A stretch of DNA of 64,000 bases from Camellia lanceoleosa (taxonomy: Eukaryota; Streptophyta; Magnoliopsida; Ericales; Theaceae), in assembly GCA_025200525.1 (NCBI GenBank), contig CM045762.1, forward strand, positions 2,418,001 to 2,482,000. Direction: 5' to 3'. Made by a program: the position numbers and the translations under genes. Within the stretch, counting starts at the first letter, position 1. Each line of letters opens with the position of its first letter. Below are positions 1-11,105 of the stretch, one piece after another. Under the pieces are notes generated by a model. It searched no databases. It had not been told where the DNA came from and worked only from the letters and a program-made list of their open reading frames with translations.

Positions 1-1145
1 TCTGTTGCAGCAAACCGGAAACCGGCTGACAAAAGCGGTCAAAAAATATACGGAGCTTTATGTACAAGATTCTCGACCGGTCGCAAACGAGCAAATCGGG
101 CATCGCGATGGATTTCACGACAAAGGCGACGAGCATGCATGCATCCCTATCATTCGGAACAGAGCTGAGGCAGTCCGTTTTTATTTAAATCTACAGGCTA
201 GCTTATTTATCTTAGTTAATTTGTTAATTAATTAGGGTTATGTAATAATTAGTTGTAATTCTTTCGGTTGTGTATTATTTATTCGGACCCTCTGTGAGAG
301 GGCGAACTTTGTAATAAGTGTGCGTGTGTGTGATGCATATTTTCCAACCCCGTGTCTTTCTCCCTTTTATTTACCAGCTTGTGATGGTTAGTTTTAGGGC
401 ATGTTTCAATTAGCATCTATATGTTCGCATGTTTGCATTCATTCATCTATATTGCATGCACCGGGCTCGGCGCATCATACTAGCTGCATTGTATTTCAAT
501 TCCAAGTTGAATACATGTTATCTGTTGCATTTCATATGCCATGTTTAGAATAGTCGAGCCTATCTTAGTTACATTTTGCAAGTGTTGCATTAGCCATTTT
601 AACATGAATTAGGATTCATGCATGTTTTATAATTAGCTTCTTTCTTTGGCTCAGAGTACTCGGTAAGTGTTTATGCTTTAGCATCCTTGCATGCGTGTGA
701 GTGACTGCCATGATAGCATGCTTACCATGAGGTTATTTGCTTATGTGATATAACTGCCTGAATGCCTGTGAGTGAAGGTTGGCTTATCTAAAACAATTCA
801 TTGATTGCGAGTTTTAAGCCCACTAGATAGTGGCAAATCACCATGTTTTTCTCAGCCCACTTGACGGTGGCAAAATCCGCATTTTAGCCTACTTGCGAGT
901 AGCAAACCGTTTTAAAAAACAAACATGAAATGTTTTGTTCCAACTCAGGCGATCCAGTCTATACTTGTATGCTGTGCACATCACATAGTAATTCTAGGCT
1001 AATAATCGGAATAAGAGCTCATATTGTTTTCAAAACTCGATATCATAGTTAGTAGAGGCCGATCTTTGATCAGGCGAGCGGGGGTGCTCACGAAGTGACC
1101 TTCCCCAATCGTACCCAAGTTCCCGAGTCGAGGCAACTTTGGTGA
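1..1145 (+). mobile_element. Left part of an outer Tat/Ogre-type LTR, interrupted by element 1
   Basis: This stretch matches the 3' two-fifths of the long LTRs at 1146-4847, 17070-20791 and 47690-52030: the GTAATAAGTGTGCGTG block, the CTCGG..CATCA block, the TTTTAGCCTACTTGCGAGT block and the GACCTTCCCC..TCGTACCCAAG block come in the same order. It stops at ACTTTGGTGA, where element 1 begins, and resumes at 20797. The rest of this LTR lies left of the window. No PBS follows its far end, so it is a 3' LTR or a solo LTR. The short open frame at its start is not a gene. Confidence 0.85.
1141..1145. repeat. Target-site duplication GGTGA, left copy
   Basis: GGTGA lies immediately before the TGTAGACACC start of element 1 and recurs directly after the ..GTTACA end at 20792-20796. 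The uninterrupted outer LTR reads ACTTTGGTGATGA, so the duplication is explained by a single insertion. Confidence 0.85.
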
Positions 1146-1595
1146 TGTAGACACCCCATTTTTGACCGTCCTCAAGACCTGGACATCACCGCCTGAACAC
1201 TCGGTGATTATCCATGTTCGTGTTCGTTTGGAGTTCCCGGAGTTCTCGGCTACGCGCCTTGCCTCAGGATCTCCGAACTCGACCGTTTTGTGTCTGGTTT
1301 CGCACCAAACACTTGTGCTTTGCCTTGGAGGGGCAGGGAATGCCTTGTGAGGCATCCCCACACACCACCGGCAGTGGCTAGAGGCCACCGGCTGGTTGGC
1401 GTTGCCATCGGCACTATATTGTGCCGGTCGGCAGTAAATTATGGCAAAATGACATTTTTGCCCAGCCGACCACTGTTCTGTTGCTTTTTGAGATATTTTA
1501 AAACAGCTGTGTAGCACTTGCTTCCCCTCCATACACATGTATGGAGGGATGAGCCTCTTGTTTGCTTAGTGGCTAAGCTTACAAAATTGTCCCCT

Positions 1596-1603
1596 CTATA
1601 AGA
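1596..1603 (+). promoter_or_regulatory. Probable TATA box of the element 1 LTR
   Basis: CTATAAGA in a C/T-rich context, conserved at 17518-17525 in the 3' LTR. Transcription would start near 1625-1630, about 260 nt before the splice-donor-like site. Confidence 0.55.
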
Positions 1604-1883
1604 GGAGGCCTTGTCTTCTTGGCTGAGGGTTGGCCATTGGAGAGACAAAAAACCAGAGCTCATATATCTCTATACACTTCCTCTCTCTATATCTTCCATC
1701 TCTCTCATCCTTGTGTGTGTGTTTTGGATCCATATAGTGTGTTTTGCCTTACTTTTACACCATTACACACACTATAACACCTAGCTCCGAGATTGAGGGA
1801 CTTGGAGGTTTGTTTGTGGTGGTTTTGGACTGGATTTGATCATTAGAGGAAGACTACATCACTTGTTCTTCAAGGAATCTTCA

Positions 1884-1892
1884 AGGGTGAGC
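1884..1892 (+). other. Splice-donor-like site inside the LTR
   Basis: AAGG/GTGAGC with the GT at 1887-1888, a good plant 5' splice site. The 3' LTR has it at 17804, and the diverged LTRs of element 4 have TCTTCAAGG/GTAAGT at 48763 and 60727. TCTTCAAGG is shared by both subfamilies although flanking DNA is not. It could pair with the acceptor at 5534-5535. Confidence 0.45.
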
Positions 1893-2111
1893 TAGTTACT
1901 TTAGTTTCCCCATTTTTGCAACTAGTTTTTACCTATTTTGCTTTGTGTTTTTGGCTTTGTGTCCAACATAAAAAAGGCTTATATTTTCATGCTTAAGAAC
2001 ATTCATTAAGGGTATTTTGTGGCTTGAGTGAAAGCTCACCCTCTTAGGCCTTTATTTTGGCCATTTTGTTCCATTTTCTTAAGGTTTTATTTGCTTGGTG
2101 CTTTTGGCCTT

Positions 2112-2147
2112 CTCACCACTGAAAACCAGTGGGTTTTCAGTGGTGAG
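2112..2147. repeat. Perfect 15-bp inverted repeat in the LTR
   Basis: CTCACCACTGAAAAC and GTTTTCAGTGGTGAG flank a 6-base loop (CAGTGG). An identical hairpin is at 18029-18064 in the 3' LTR. A stable RNA or cruciform stem is expected; its role is unknown. It lies inside the proposed intron. Confidence 0.8.
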
Positions 2148-4693
2148 GGAGATGGTTTCAAGTCTTAAATTGGGGAGGACACCCTCCCTTTGTCCTCTTT
2201 GGCCTTCACTCTTGGCCTAATGGATAGCATGCATGTTGGGTTGGTTTTGGCTTCATTCCAGAGCATATTTGTGGTTCATATGATATGTTATACCTCTGTT
2301 TTGGGTCGGATTTGTAGCCCTTAGCATGTCTCTCATACTTGGTTTGAAATGCTCTCTTATGCTTAAAAGTATGCCATGCATCTAGGCCATGTTCTTTGCA
2401 TGTTTTAGCATAATTCCATGAGGGCATTAGCATCATATTGCTATGTGTAAGGGTGTTAACTTGTTTTTGCCATGTTTGGCATGTTTGGTGTTGTTATCTT
2501 GTTTGTTGGCTTGCAAGCCTTGGGTGTGTGAGTCCCTAGCGTGTTTAGCCTACCTCGATCTTATGATTTGGCATCATTTTAGATCACATTTCAGTCCCTA
2601 TTCCATGCCTATATGTCTCCATTTATCACCTCTTCCATGTCTTGAAGTGTTGGTCTCTTATGCTTTAAAGAGGGTATTGTGCATGCTTGCATGATTAATG
2701 CATTTGGGGCTGCCATATCAAGGTTTGTGGGGGATTTTTGCATGATGGAACTCTGTTTTTGCTTAAATAATTCATGCCATGATTGGTCTTAGTAGTGGTG
2801 GAAGGGTGCTCCCTTTTTGTGCCTTAATCTTAGGCCATTTGACTTGCATGTTTGCATGAGTATTGGTCACCATTTTGGGCATGTTTTGCCACTGTTTTGG
2901 GGAGATTTGAAGGCTGCCCCATTGTAGTTAAATCCACCATTGCATGCTTGCCTCATGGTTATTGCTTAATTGATTCATTAAGTGTTGAAGTATGTTGGTC
3001 TCATTGCTTGATTGGTCCATGCTTGCATGACATTGGTACCTTGCATATTCTAGTATTTTGCATGCTTAATATGATAGTTGCATTACATTTGGCATGCCTT
3101 GTACCTTAGCATCATATTGCATTGTTGAGCCATGTTGTATACATGCATTTCATGGTTTGGTTTGGGGTTGTCAAGCCAAACATGGGGATTGAGAGGAGTT
3201 CACACTTTGAGTGGTGCAACTTGCCTTAACCCTCATGTCACCAAGGCCCTTGACCAACTCATGATAAGGTCTTGGTTTCATTTGTGTGTTTGCATGCATT
3301 TTTACATTAAAATGAAAACTTAGTTCCTTAGGCTATCATGCACCAAGATGCATAATTGATGGCCCAAGAACCAAGGGTCATGCTTCCTTGAGTCCCACGC
3401 ATGATAGGACACATTGGCCATGCATAAATTTGCTCTAAAATCCATATCATGCCTTTGTTTACTTTCTTTATTCTTTGTCAAGCTCCTCTGAGAATTTTGT
3501 CTTGGCCGGCGGTATAAGTCTTGACCGGCACTTTATGAACAACCGATAACTCCAAATGCACGGTGGCCACACCTTTAGCCGGTGGTGTTCCCCTTGACGG
3601 TGGTGATCTTGATGTATGTAGAAGGTTTTACGAGACTTTGGCGATTTGAAAGAAAGGGCGATTAACAGAGGCGATAGTGTCATGATGCACGGATTCGAGC
3701 ATACATCATTCACGCATCCCGAGGCGGTGGGACCACCTTTCCTTTTGCATTTAATTTGATAAATAGAAGTTTTGTAATAATTAATTTATTACGTATTTAT
3801 TTGTATTATTTTGGGAATTGTATTATTCTTTTGAGTCCCTCTGTGCGGCGTAATTGTAATAAGTGTGCGTGGGTGTGTGCATGTCTTCCAACCCCCATTT
3901 CTTTCTTCCCTTTTATTTACCTGCTTTTGATGGTAGATTAGGGCACGTTTATTTTAGCATACCTTATGCAATGCATGCGTGCATCCATGCATTTGTTTAC
4001 ATGCATCGGGCTCGGTACATCACGCTAACTGCATTGTATTCAATTTCCAAATTGAATCGTGCTATTTGTAGCATTCCATATGACATCGTAGGGACGGTAG
4101 AAACTGTTTAGATTACACCATTGCTTGCGTTGCATTAGCCACTTAACATGAACTAGGTCCATGCATGGATTTCTAATGAGCTTCTGTTTTGGCTTGGAGT
4201 ACTAGGTAAGCTTTTATGCTTTAGCATATCACATGTGTGTGAGTGTTGCCATAATAGCATGACTACCATGAGGCTAAGTGCTTATGTGACATAACTGCTT
4301 GAATGCCTGTGGGTGAAGGTTGGATTGCTTGAGTTGGAAATCTCGTTGAAATCCGTGTTTTAGCCTACTTGCGAGTAGCAAATTCCAAAGCATTTTCAAA
4401 ACGAACGGATATGCAATGTTTATTTCCAAATTATGCAATCTAGTCTATACTTGTTTGCTGTGCGCATAACATAGTAATTCTAGGCTAATAACTGGAATAA
4501 GAACACATAACGTTTTCAAAATTGGATATCACGGTTAGTAGAGGCCGGTCTTGAGCAAGGCGAAAGGTGCTCATAGCTGACCTTCCCCGATCGTACCCAA
4601 GCCCTCGAGCCAAGACAACTTTGGTGATGACGGACACGTGGCCTTCGGCACCGAGTCAGGGTTTCCTAAATTTCCCATTTTAAAATATTTAGG

Positions 4694-4702
4694 TGGCGAC
4701 TC
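4694..4702 (+). other. PBS-like TGGCGACTC inside the LTR
   Basis: The motif follows AAATATTTAGG and equals the first nine bases of the tRNA-Arg primer site. It lies about 155 bp before the true PBS and is present in every LTR of the family here (20634, 20864, 51871 and about 63877), so it is part of the LTR and not the active PBS. Confidence 0.7.
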
Positions 4703-4850
4703 TGTATCTGGCAAAGCAGTCCATGTTTGGTACTACTTTTCACAAAATCTGTTTCTCAAAGCGATTTGCGGTTGGACTCTTTGGTTTGGATTTAGAACGT
4801 GACACAAATTGAGTCCGTATGGCGAGGTCCCTCATGGACGTGTTCTGATT

Positions 4851-4867
4851 TGGCGACTCATTTGGGA
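4851..4867 (+). other. Primer binding site, tRNA-Arg type
   Basis: TGGCGACTCATTTGGGA, three bases after the 5' LTR end, agrees with the complement of the plant tRNA-Arg(ACG) 3' end (TGGCGACTCCGCTGGGGA) except for a few bases in the middle. It is the start site for minus-strand DNA synthesis. Confidence 0.7.
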
Positions 4868-5790
4868 TTTTAGAAGCTTGACTCGAACTTCGTGATATCC
4901 TATTTTGACTACACTTATGTGTTTCTTTGCATTGCATGTGCATTGGTGCGCCTAGGACACCGTGTTGGCCATCTGCTATTCTGGCGGTTTCTTTGAGGCT
5001 TGTCTTGTCAAGGCATGACCATAAGGTGACGGTTCTTGAGCTCTGCGATAGAACACAAACCCGGTTTTACCGGGCACCCTTTTTGACCATTCGACCTAGT
5101 GCATATTCGGATCCATAGTGACGATTCCAAACTAGGACAGGTTGCTTACCCGATGTTAGGTTGTTTGAAACCGTTGCGTGCGTAGTGAAACCCTAGCTCC
5201 TGACAAAATAGGATAGGGAAACCCTACCCCAACATAGGGGTGTATTGGCTCTCATTTATCTGCTATGTGCTTTCAAGGAGTGTATCTCTACAGGAACACA
5301 TATGTCAGTTTGCAAGATTGGGTATCCGGCTTGAGGGCACCAGTAACAGTATTTTGAGAAATCAGTTATCTGTGGGTACAAGGTTCAAACTTGGGGGCAA
5401 TGATTGAAAGCTTGATGATTAGTATTTGAGAGCGATGTATATTGAGTTGATGTTATCCAACCGTGTTGTTTATTTTATGCCGTTATCTTTGTCAGATTTT
5501 ACATTTATTTATACGCTTTATTTATCTTTTATTAGGTAGTTGAGCACAATTGCTTGACCGATAGATATCCCCAAGCACCTGGATTAGAGGCGTCGACTCC
5601 TTCGATCGAGGATCGATGAGCGGACAACGATGTACTACTCACTACCGGTTACTAGGCGGAGGTCGGAGCGAAGGACATCGATCTGATCGATTCGAGAGGC
5701 TTTATCTACCCACCTGTGTTCAATAGGGATCGAGGACTCTGTCACCTGTGAGAGAGAATATATACCGATAATCCAACGAGCGAGGATAGC
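4868..5790 (+). other. Untranslated leader of element 1
   Basis: No credible gene is present. The block is homologous to 52051-52780 of element 4, sharing CTTGACTCGAAC, the AGGACACCGTGTTGGCC segment and GGACAGGTTGCTTACCC. It ends with a pyrimidine-rich acceptor-like stretch (next entry) and roughly 250 bp of gag upstream sequence that may include a decayed gag N-terminus. Confidence 0.6.
5516..5536 (+). other. Splice-acceptor-like site before gag
   Basis: A T-rich tract (TTTATCTTTTATTAG/GTAG) ends with AG at 5534-5535. Element 4 has the matching CTTTTGCTAG/GTAG at 52681-52693, in the same place relative to gag. Paired with the LTR donor at 1887 it would define an intron of about 3.65 kb that removes most of the LTR, the PBS and the leader. 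Confidence 0.4.
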
Positions 5791-7230
5791 ATGGCTAGTT
5801 TGGAGGAGATGGTGCGCCACCTTCAAGAAAGCATAAGCAATCTGCGGGATCTGCGTCCGTCGGCGATTCGCGAGCAACATGCCACAGTTTGTGAAACGGC
5901 GAGACAATTGCGGGCTAGAAGCGACAAGCAGAGCATCTGCCGCATCAAGCTCCTTCCCCACGAAGTTCCTAACGTCGGGAGGCAGCCAATGTTGGTGATA
6001 TAGAGCGCCCACAGGACCACCCCACCTCCAACCCTACCTTAAATCCAACCTCGGCTATCAAAAACACCCACCAACCTCTGGGACTCTCCTTTGAGTTTGA
6101 GGCCGATCCCGCACTAAAGTTGAGCGGCTTGAAAAGTTGTTCAAGAGGTCCCAAGGGGTCAAGACTATCCCGACATTGAAGATGGTTACATCGGCCTTGT
6201 TGTGATGTTGCCAGATTCAAAATACCTCATATTGATCGATTTGGTCAGTCGGGGACCCCATGGTACACTTAATTGTTTCGGATGTTCTAAGGCCAATGGG
6301 CCTCGATGGGCTCAGTTGTCTTTGTTTGGCGAACCAGTCGGTTAATGGCGGCCATATGGTATGCTAAGCTAGAAGATGATGTCAAGAGGAATTGGGACGA
6401 AATGGCTGAGGCCTTCATCGCACAGTATTCGTATAATACATAGATTGAGATTATGACCCGTGATCTCGAGACGACTAGGCAAGAGCCTAAGGAGAGTTTT
6501 TCAGAGTTTGTAACCAGATGGAGGGCCAAGGCTTTGATGATGACCTTGAGGCCTATGGACAAAGACCAGATTTGGATGATTGTGCGCAATCTTCAACCGA
6601 AATTGATACAAAAGATGATAGTACTCCCCTTTCCTACTTTTTCTGACCTACATGAAATGGGAGTGCAGATTGAAGATGCCTTGAAGCAAGGTTTGATTGA
6701 TAACGGCAAGAGCAACCCACGAACTTTCAATCGTGGTAGCAATGCAGGCCGAGTGGCACTACTACTGAGAGCCACGAGTAAGCATGGTCACCGCCAACCC
6801 CTCCAAGAAATCTGGCACAATTACCATTCTCCGGCGTCCGGAAGCAACCCAAACAACCAAATACCCACCGAAACACGGAACCTTCGTCCCACTATATATG
6901 CCCCTATCCAAAGCTCTGGGGTTTTGATCAAAAAGGGCACTGAAGCCCTTGGCCATGACCCTACCGGAAAAACTCCCTCCTACCCATGCTTGGCCAAGTA
7001 TTGTGCATTTCACCAACGCAGTCCGACACCGACTGTGCTCTGGGTTGCGTCATGAGATCCAAGATCTCATCGACAATGGGGTGATTTTGCCTCGAAAAAC
7101 CCAATGTTACTACAAATCCCTCCCGACATAACCAAGCTCCACCGCCTAAAGACTCAATTTCATCCATCTTTGGGACCGTGTCCCTCGACCCTAGTATCTA
7201 TATCACACCTACCCACTGCCTAAACAGGAG
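5791..7230 (+). pseudogene. gag: gag (capsid and nucleocapsid) of element 1, degraded
   Basis: The structural Gag protein forms the virus-like particle and packages the RNA. The N-terminal frame at 5791 starts MASLEEMVRHLQES. The Retrotrans_gag capsid region is seen at about 6350-6690 across frames (WYAKLEDDVKRNWDEMAEAF, then ETTRQEPKESFSEFVTRWRAKA and LHEMGVQIEDALKQG). The nucleocapsid remnant is at about 6985-7080: KYCAFHQ, then after a shift RLRHEIQDLIDNG-like sequence. A further piece (DPSIYITPTHC, LDLCMMDI) corresponds to the homologous Gag of element 4. At least four frameshifts or stops break it. The longest clean frame is 200 aa (6453-7055). Family assignment is sure; exact ends are not. 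Confidence 0.8.
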
Positions 7231-8099
7231 GTGTTCCTCATGATTGCTTGACTTGTGCATGATGGACATCTCCATGACCCAATCTAAACCGGTGGTGGTG
7301 ACCGCCAAACGAGGAAGGGGATTCCAAAGGAAAGCAGGTTGTTGAGTCGAGTCTGCGGAATCTGGGAGTTCGTTGGGAAGACATATAGTCAGTGACTATA
7401 TTTTATCAAAAGGCCAAGATGGGCCGGAGTAGAATTATAGCGGGGGAGAGTTGTGTGTGATCCAAGGAGATAGTGCAGGACGAAGCAGATGATGTAACAA
7501 GCATGTAGGGGAGGACTGGCCAATCTCCGATTTCTGATGACCAATACCCGAGAGGGCCTTGGCGATTCGTGGTTCGATTATGAGGACTTAGCGAAGTTAC
7601 GGTGGTTGGACGGTCGGCCCGATGTGGTAGGAGAATTTCGAGCGGAAGCGAGTTGAGGAATGAGAATATCAACGACGGTCGGAAGGGTCGAAGAAGCGAA
7701 CACATCGCCGGGGCCGGTGTCAAATTTCGCGAGATTGGAACATTTTGAGTCTGAGATGATTGAGCGATCGGTCATGTCGGAACAAGCAAGTTTTGAAGAT
7801 TAGAGAATCGGAAAGGCGAAGGCCCATGTGGAAGTTAAGCTACGTGTGCACGAAGCGAGAATACTGGAAGGTGGATGAAAGGTCTGCGAATGCAAACGAT
7901 CATACGAGGCCGGGACGGTGTACATCGGCGTGATGGAATGTGGTGGGAAGATGAGGACCTATGTCTTGCCCACACGGATGAAGATTGGGGAATAACCAAC
8001 TGATAACACTTGGTACCTTGGAGAGGTCGACCACATGACGAGGTGGGCGATATTTCAAACCCCACTTGGATCAACGGAGGCCTCGGGGAAGGATAGGGA
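7231..8099 (+). other. Degraded gag-to-protease connector
   Basis: No continuous frame and no recognisable domain. By position in Tat/Ogre polyproteins this is the variable linker between nucleocapsid and protease. The purine-rich composition (AAG/GAG-rich) suggests a former charged region. The minus-strand open frames here are shadows. Confidence 0.4.
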
Positions 8100-8760
8100 A
8101 GCCGAGAAGCAAAGGAGAAGCAACTTGAGGAAGAAGGCGTACTCAAGCAGTGAAAAAGATACAAGCAGAACATCTCCATTTGGGGAATTGCTCATGGCCT
8201 CATGAGTACAGGCGTCATGTTTGTGACCATGGATAAGGCTAAACTCTCCATAGAGACTACACGGAAGCATTTGGTTGGGTGGTCTTCGGGAGGAGGTTCC
8301 CCTCGTTGACCTTTCGGATAAAGAACTTCCGCCGAGGCGTAAATCACAATAAACCCCTCTACATCTCGTGGAATGTAGAGATAAGTGGAATCTGGTGGTA
8401 CTTGTCGATCCGGATCGCCATTAACGTTGCCAGCCGAGGACGGCGTATGCAATTGGCTTGGCTGCAGATTTCATACCTGACCCAAGTCATCGGGCATATG
8501 ACAACTAAGTAGAAGTAATGGGAATAGTTAAAGTTCGAGACAAAGGTTGGGCGGGCGACCACGAGATAGATTTCCATGTCCTAGAAGTTCCGCAACTTTT
8601 AATTTGCTTTTAGGGCGTGCGTGCATCAAGTGAAAGCGATGTCATCTACTTTGCATCAAATGGTGAAATACCCCTATGGGAAGGGAGTAGCCATTGTCTT
8701 TGGGAATTCATCAATCCACCCACCAGGAAGTATCCGCTTTGTTCTAGAGATCGAGCACGG
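8100..8760 (+). pseudogene. Aspartic protease region of pol, degraded
   Basis: The protease cuts the Gag-Pol polyprotein. Pieces in successive frames are KISIWGLLMAS-like with HRRHV (about 8170-8215), DKELPPRR (about 8318-8342), NHNKPLYIS (8343-8370) and VECRDKW plus a damaged catalytic segment (LVD.. at about 8400-8430, where the usual D-N/T-G-S-A is unreadable). Near the end come FNLLLGRA (8596-8620) and the clean frame HQVKAMSSTLHQMVKYPYGK (8622-8681). This order (LPPEG..HNKPLYI, active site, LLGRPW, SSLHQ) is typical of Ogre/Tat proteases. It is interrupted at least four times and lacks a readable active-site triad. Confidence 0.65.
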
Positions 8761-9789
8761 CATGGAAGGCGTGTTCATATCGGGTTTTACCTTGGCGAGG
8801 CTCGGGTTGTAAAGAATATCATGGCCGCTAACGAAGGAATATCGTCGATGCTCAGCGGTGTACCTCATGAACAAGCTCCAATACATCCGGGATGGGATTA
8901 TGGAAGCGGCCGTAAGGGCATTGCGGCGTTGGCGAAGTGCCGCACAATCCCATACCTTCGGCTTGGGTTATCGCCCACCAAGGAAGATTGGGTAAGAAAA
9001 GGAAAAGAGATGGCGGGAAGAGCCAAAGCAAAGCAGATGGAAACCTTTTGAATTGATGCATCGGCCCATCCAGTACCTGAGCAGACGCTTCGTCAGGAGG
9101 AAGACTTTCCATTCTGTGGTTTTCCTGAGCCATGGCTGAATGAAGAAAAGAAGCGCATGCCGGGGTTCGAAATTTTCTTTGACCTATAGTTATCTGGGGA
9201 TGATGTTGTTGAAAAGCAAACAGACCCAACAGTTGAGACTGAGCATAGCAAGGAAGTGGAATCTGCGGGCACAGAGTTTGAAATGGGGGTAGCACTAGCA
9301 TGTCTACTTTCAGATCCTTTGATCAACTAGGTGTGCTTGGGGGATGACTCCTCGGTGTCCATGATCGGAGATGAAACGGCTGCGGGCCTACCATCAGCTA
9401 TTTTGGATGCATCCATCGCACCCTCCCTCACACAATCTGAGGAGGATTTTTGTCAAGCAACACGGGTCGGGTAGTGAGAATCTGATTCCACGAGTCTTGT
9501 GAGTCGGAATCGGGTTCAGCTCGTCTGAGTCGAGTTCGGTATTCTGGGGTGATAACCGGATGCCTGATCTTGTCGGTCATCTTTTCTTTCTCTTTTGAGT
9601 CTGTTGTATGAGAAGAATTGGGCCAGTTCGGAAGAATCTAATGAGAATGAGGTATTGTGGTTTCAGTACTTTCTGTGCCTTTGGTTTATTGCCATCGGGA
9701 CTTTCAAAATTTTGATGAAAGCAGCGAGACGAAATTCCTCGGTTTTGCAACGACTAATTGAACAAGAGCGAGAGGTTTGTTAAACCCTT
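8761..9789 (+). pseudogene. Protease-to-RT linker of pol, degraded
   Basis: Translated pieces follow the Ogre-type linker: LGYRPTKEDWVRKGKEMAGRAKAK (8955-9040, one of the few clean stretches), HRPIQYLSRRFVRR, then PGFEIFFDL, SGDDVVEKQTD and a long acidic region to about 9460. It has no known enzyme domain. About 9460-9760 is noncoding-like and AT-rich. The end (NEQEREVC, TLNG at about 9755-9795) is homologous to 43625-43650 in the pol-less element, so this is where the two structures rejoin. Confidence 0.5.
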
Positions 9790-10680
9790 AATGGATGAAA
9801 TCACTCTAGTGAACATTAGTCTTGAGAAGGACCCATTTGGTCGAGATCGGGTCCACGTTGTCTTCGAACGCGAGCTTAGCAATCGCTTTATTAAAATATT
9901 TCAAAGATGTTTTCGCGTGGTCCTCACGAAGACATGCACGGAATCGATCTGAGATTATGTGACCGGATCCCTCTTGACCCGAGGCGACATCAAGCGAAAC
10001 TTCGGAAGGATCATACGATTGGGCTATTAAGATCAAGGAAGAGGTCACCAAGCAGTTGAGCGGGCTTCTTGGTATCCGAATACCGACTTGGTTGGCCAAT
10101 ATTGTTCGATCTTAGAAGAAGGATGGCGAATCCGGGTATGTGTGGATTCGGGATTTGAGCGAGCGATCCGAAAGATGACTTTCCCTTGCCGCATATCGAC
10201 GAGTTGGTAGATTTCCGCGGGGCATGCTTTGCTCTCATTCATGGATGGCTTTTGGGCTATAATCGGATAGTAATGGCACGAAGGCCGGAGAAGCGCTTTT
10301 ACCACCCGTGGGGTACATATTACTCTGAGTAATGCCGTTTGGGTTGAAAAACGTTGGGGCTACATATCAACAGCTGCAACCACAATATTACATGACATGA
10401 TCCATAAAGAGATCGAGGTGTATGTGGGCGACATGATTGTCAAGTCCAAAGAAAGAGACCACTACCGCCTTGCAAAAGTTTTCCAAAGGATCGAGAATTT
10501 AAGTGCGGTTGAATCCTCAAAATGCGTTTGGTGTTCTGAGGAAAAATCTTTGGGATTTACGATTACACAAAGGGGCATCGAAGTCGACCCTTCAAAATCA
10601 AGGCCATCTTAGAAATGCCACCACCAATGAAAAGGAGGTGCGTGGCTTTACGGGTAAGTGCAATTCATAAGGCGGTTTAT
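9790..10680 (+). pseudogene. Reverse transcriptase domain, degraded
   Basis: RT copies element RNA into DNA. In order, across frames: CFRVVLTKTC/EDMHGIDLR (N-terminal, about 9900-9960), FPLPHIDELVD (about 10180-10210), RRPEKRFYHPWGTYYSE (about 10275-10330), MPFGLKNVGATYQQ (about 10330-10375), KEIEVYVGDMIVKSKERDHYRLAKVF (10400-10480) and KCVFGV-like plus TQRGIEVDPSK (10520-10605). The catalytic Y-x-D-D motif reads YVGD, so the first catalytic aspartate of that pair is lost (D to G). With many frameshifts, RT activity is not expected. Confidence 0.8.
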
Positions 10681-11105
10681 CTCAAAACTAACCTAAACAT
10701 GTGTACCACTTTGTGGTCTTCTGAAGAGAGGAAAGAAGTTCCATTGGGACGGTGATGCAATTTGCATTTGAGCAGTTAAAAAGTATCTCTGAGAATCCAC
10801 CGTGTTGTCACCACCAAAGCCGGAACCGTTGATATTGTATCTGTCGATGTAAAGAGACTACAATGGGTGCATGCTTTCGCACAAGAGTCGGAAGATAAAG
10901 TGGAAAGGGCCATCTACTATCTGAGCAAGAAGATCTTTGGATTATAAGACCGCTACACTCATTGGAGAAGGCTTGTTTGGCCTTGGTATGGGCTACTAGG
11001 AAGCTACGGCACTACTGTTAGCTCACTCTGTAATGTTGGTTTCACGGATCCTATCAAATATCTTTTAGAAACCGGCACTTACGGGTAGGCTAGCTCGTTG
11101 ATTCT
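10681..11105 (+). pseudogene. RT-linked RNase H domain, degraded
   Basis: Pieces are AFEQLKKYL (10756-10790), VLSPPKPEPLILYLS (10800-10845), ESEDKVERAIYYLSKKI (10883-10935) and RYTH..EKACLALVWATRKLRHY-like sequence (about 10950-11010). These match the RT_RNaseH family found directly after RT in gypsy elements. A stop and several one-base shifts break the frame. It leads without a gap into the clean frame of the next entry. Confidence 0.65.

Larger units (their letters stand above)
1146..4847 (+). repeat. 5' LTR of element 1
   Basis: Repeated nearly base for base at 17070-20791. It starts TGTAGACACCCC, and its end aligns with GTGTTACA of the 3' copy. It contains a TATA box (1596), a splice-donor-like site (1887), a 15-bp perfect palindrome (2112), a long GCATGC/CATGCA-rich stretch (about 2220-3320), paired CCGACCGGC-type motifs (1417-1436, 3503-3530), a G-box core CACGTGG (about 4635) and an internal PBS-like TGGCGACTC (4694). 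Short open frames inside are chance frames. Confidence 0.9.

Noticed and set aside
2443..3109. Two plus-strand frames (83 and 85 codons) repeated at 18361-19041
   Set aside because: They recur only because the LTRs are repeated; they differ at their ends by frameshift and match no protein family I know.
4694..4702. TGGCGACTC at 4694 as the true PBS
   Set aside because: The LTR similarity continues about 150 bp past it in all copies and a second TGGCGACTC (4851) follows the real LTR end.
8192..9301. Minus-strand frames opposite protease and linker
   Set aside because: Shadows of the degraded plus-strand pol, which shows clear family motifs.
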